A stretch of DNA of 64,000 bases. Origin: Cloeon dipterum. Lineage: Eukaryota > Arthropoda > Insecta > Ephemeroptera > Baetidae. Position 1 is the first letter of the stretch. Each line of letters opens with the position of its first letter. This document shows positions 62,704 to 64,000 of this stretch, in pieces. Under the pieces are notes generated by a model, which made no database searches, was not told where the DNA came from, and worked only from the letters and a program-made list of their open reading frames with translations. The position numbers and the translations under genes are program-made. The stretch lies in contig NC_088790.1 of NCBI RefSeq assembly GCF_949628265.1, positions 5,956,545-6,020,544 on the forward strand. The letters run 5' to 3'.

Positions 62704-64000
62704 TCAGAGCGGCGAGAGTTGCTGATCATTTTCTTGAACTGCTCGTAAGTGATCCACAGAACGATATTCCAGCTCACCAAGCGGTAGAATGAGGGAGTAA
62801 ATCTGCAACAAATTAAAATTATAAGAATATATAATAACTTTGCGTCTTTAAATATTCAATTTACCCTTTGTAAAAGGCAGTGGTTCCCTCTTGAGAAAAC
62901 ATGCGGATGGCGCAATCGATGGCGCCTTTGTAGGTGCCTGGAGCTGAATTCATGTAGCGAGTTTTCACGACATCCACGGGGGACGCGAAGACAGTTGTGC
63001 AAAATCCTTTATTAAACGGGATATTATTAAATGTTTCTATTTGCAATAATTGCGACTTTTAAACTTTACCTGCAATCACAGCCGAGGTAAAGTGGCATGG
63101 AACATTGTCTGTCATGAGGTTGTTTGTGATTATGGATTCTTTTATGACGTCGTAGCAGACGATCTCGGAAACATTGACGATAGCATTGCGACCAACGTTT
63201 GGGAAAGTTCCTGTCAATTGCAAACATTAATTATTATGTTATAACCGAGTTTCTTTTAGACACAAACCTTTCCAAAGTCCGCGAGCGCCTTCCGTTTGCG
63301 CGATAGTTTTATATGCCTGGAACGTGCTCTTGTATCTGGCACCGCTGTTCTTTTGGGCTGCCTGGAATCTAACTTTGACCACGTCTGTGGGTTGGGCAAA
63401 CAGGACGGCAAGGGCGCCCGTGGTGAAGCCAGCGGCAATGCGGGTTCCAACGTGAATGGAGCCAGCGACCTTCGGGTTGCCTAGAAACAGAAGAAATTTT
63501 TGCGGGTAAAAATTGAATTTCACTTCATTTTAATTATTAATAATTAAATAATTACCTCCATCCAAGATCTGCTGGTAAAAAGCTTTGGTTGTGTCATAGA
63601 GGCCCAAGCGAACGGAGGCAAAGCACATCTGCCGCTGCAGACCAGCGGAAAGTCCATTGTAGAGACTCCTGTATTGAGACAATAAAGTCGCTGCGCGACA
63701 ACCAAGAGGGTTGTGCTTATTACCTGGCGCCTTCTTGGCGCGCCATTGTCACGATTGTACCAACAAGACCCCGGTACTGGGGTCCTGCGGCTGCGCCTGG
63801 CATCACCACGGCCGCCTCTCCGCTTGTGGCCAGAGCAGTAGAAATCAGAGCACGTCCCTCGCCTTGAACCTAAAAGTTTTACATTTTTGTTATTTTATCT
63901 CATCAAAAGAACCTTTTTTTGTATTGGAATCCAGAAGTAATCAGACAAAAATTACTAAACGTACCTGCAGGCGGACCTTGGCAGTGTCAAGCGGGAAAGT
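62704..64000 (-). CDS. UCP2-like mitochondrial uncoupling protein (SLC25), 5' end beyond window
   Basis: Inner-membrane carrier of the SLC25 family, closest in pattern to vertebrate UCP1-3. Exons on the minus strand: (64000)-63965, 63869-63724, 63668-63556, 63480-63268, 63210-63070, 63006-62865, 62802-62704. All three carrier signatures are visible: [11 protein letters not shown] (partial first repeat), [11 protein letters not shown] (second) and [11 protein letters not shown] (third). UCP-type blocks follow each, including [31 protein letters not shown] and [15 protein letters not shown]. The penultimate intron ends at a poor acceptor (TTTAATAAAG) but the phase is forced. Insects usually keep UCP4 and Bmcp types, and this one looks more like the UCP1-3 clade, by motif comparison only. 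The first transmembrane helix and start codon lie right of 64000. Confidence 0.9.

Overview
This is a 64 kb nuclear window of an arthropod, most likely an insect. Genes are split by many short GT-AG introns (often 48-60 bp), intergenic DNA is AT-rich, and the proteins are animal orthologues. I assembled gene models by hand from splice-site phase and homology remembered from known families. Exon edges are therefore predictions, good to about 1-2 bases, and I could not run any search. The species is not identifiable from the sequence alone.

Layout. 1-3.2 kb (-): a concentrative nucleoside transporter (SLC28/CNT), nine exons, C-terminus beyond the left edge. 3.2-10.9 kb: mostly non-coding, with a probable transporter leader exon near 5.9-6.2 kb and an unassigned Gln/Pro-rich exon at 8.76-9.19 kb (-). 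11.0-12.5 kb (+): WDR61/Ski8, tail to tail with the U7 snRNP protein LSM11 (12.5-13.9 kb, -). 14.8-16.1 kb (+): SPOUT1 methyltransferase, tail to tail with ribulose-phosphate 3-epimerase (16.2-20.8 kb, -), whose 3.4 kb first intron carries transposon debris and a near-perfect hairpin. 23.8-43.1 kb (+): the Max-network repressor Mnt, with two alternative first coding exons, one holding the Sin3-interaction helix, and long regulatory introns rich in CACGTG E-boxes.

44.2-58.96 kb is compact: ZNHIT2 (-), mitochondrial glutamyl-tRNA synthetase EARS2 (+), mitochondrial Lon protease (-), TOMM7 (+) and a RHAMM/HMMR-like coiled-coil spindle protein (-). At 59.27-60.54 kb lies a hAT-type transposon with an 8-bp target duplication, subterminal TATCGATA motifs and two 27-bp minisatellite arrays. 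60.8-62.5 kb (+) is an unrecognised acidic gene. 62.7-64.0 kb (-) is a UCP2-like mitochondrial carrier, cut by the right edge.

Themes. Most genes are housekeeping, arranged head to head or tail to tail. Four encode mitochondrial proteins (EARS2, LON, TOMM7, UCP). LSM11 (replication-dependent histone mRNA), WDR61 (Ski/Paf1) and SPOUT1 act on RNA. HMMR and Mnt relate to mitosis and growth control. The points most worth following up are Mnt's SID-plus/SID-minus first exons together with an E-box cluster in its own introns, the hAT element with DRE-like palindromes and coding-like minisatellites, the hairpin in the RPE intron, and the Q-rich exon whose in-frame TAG is followed by further open frame and a splice donor.
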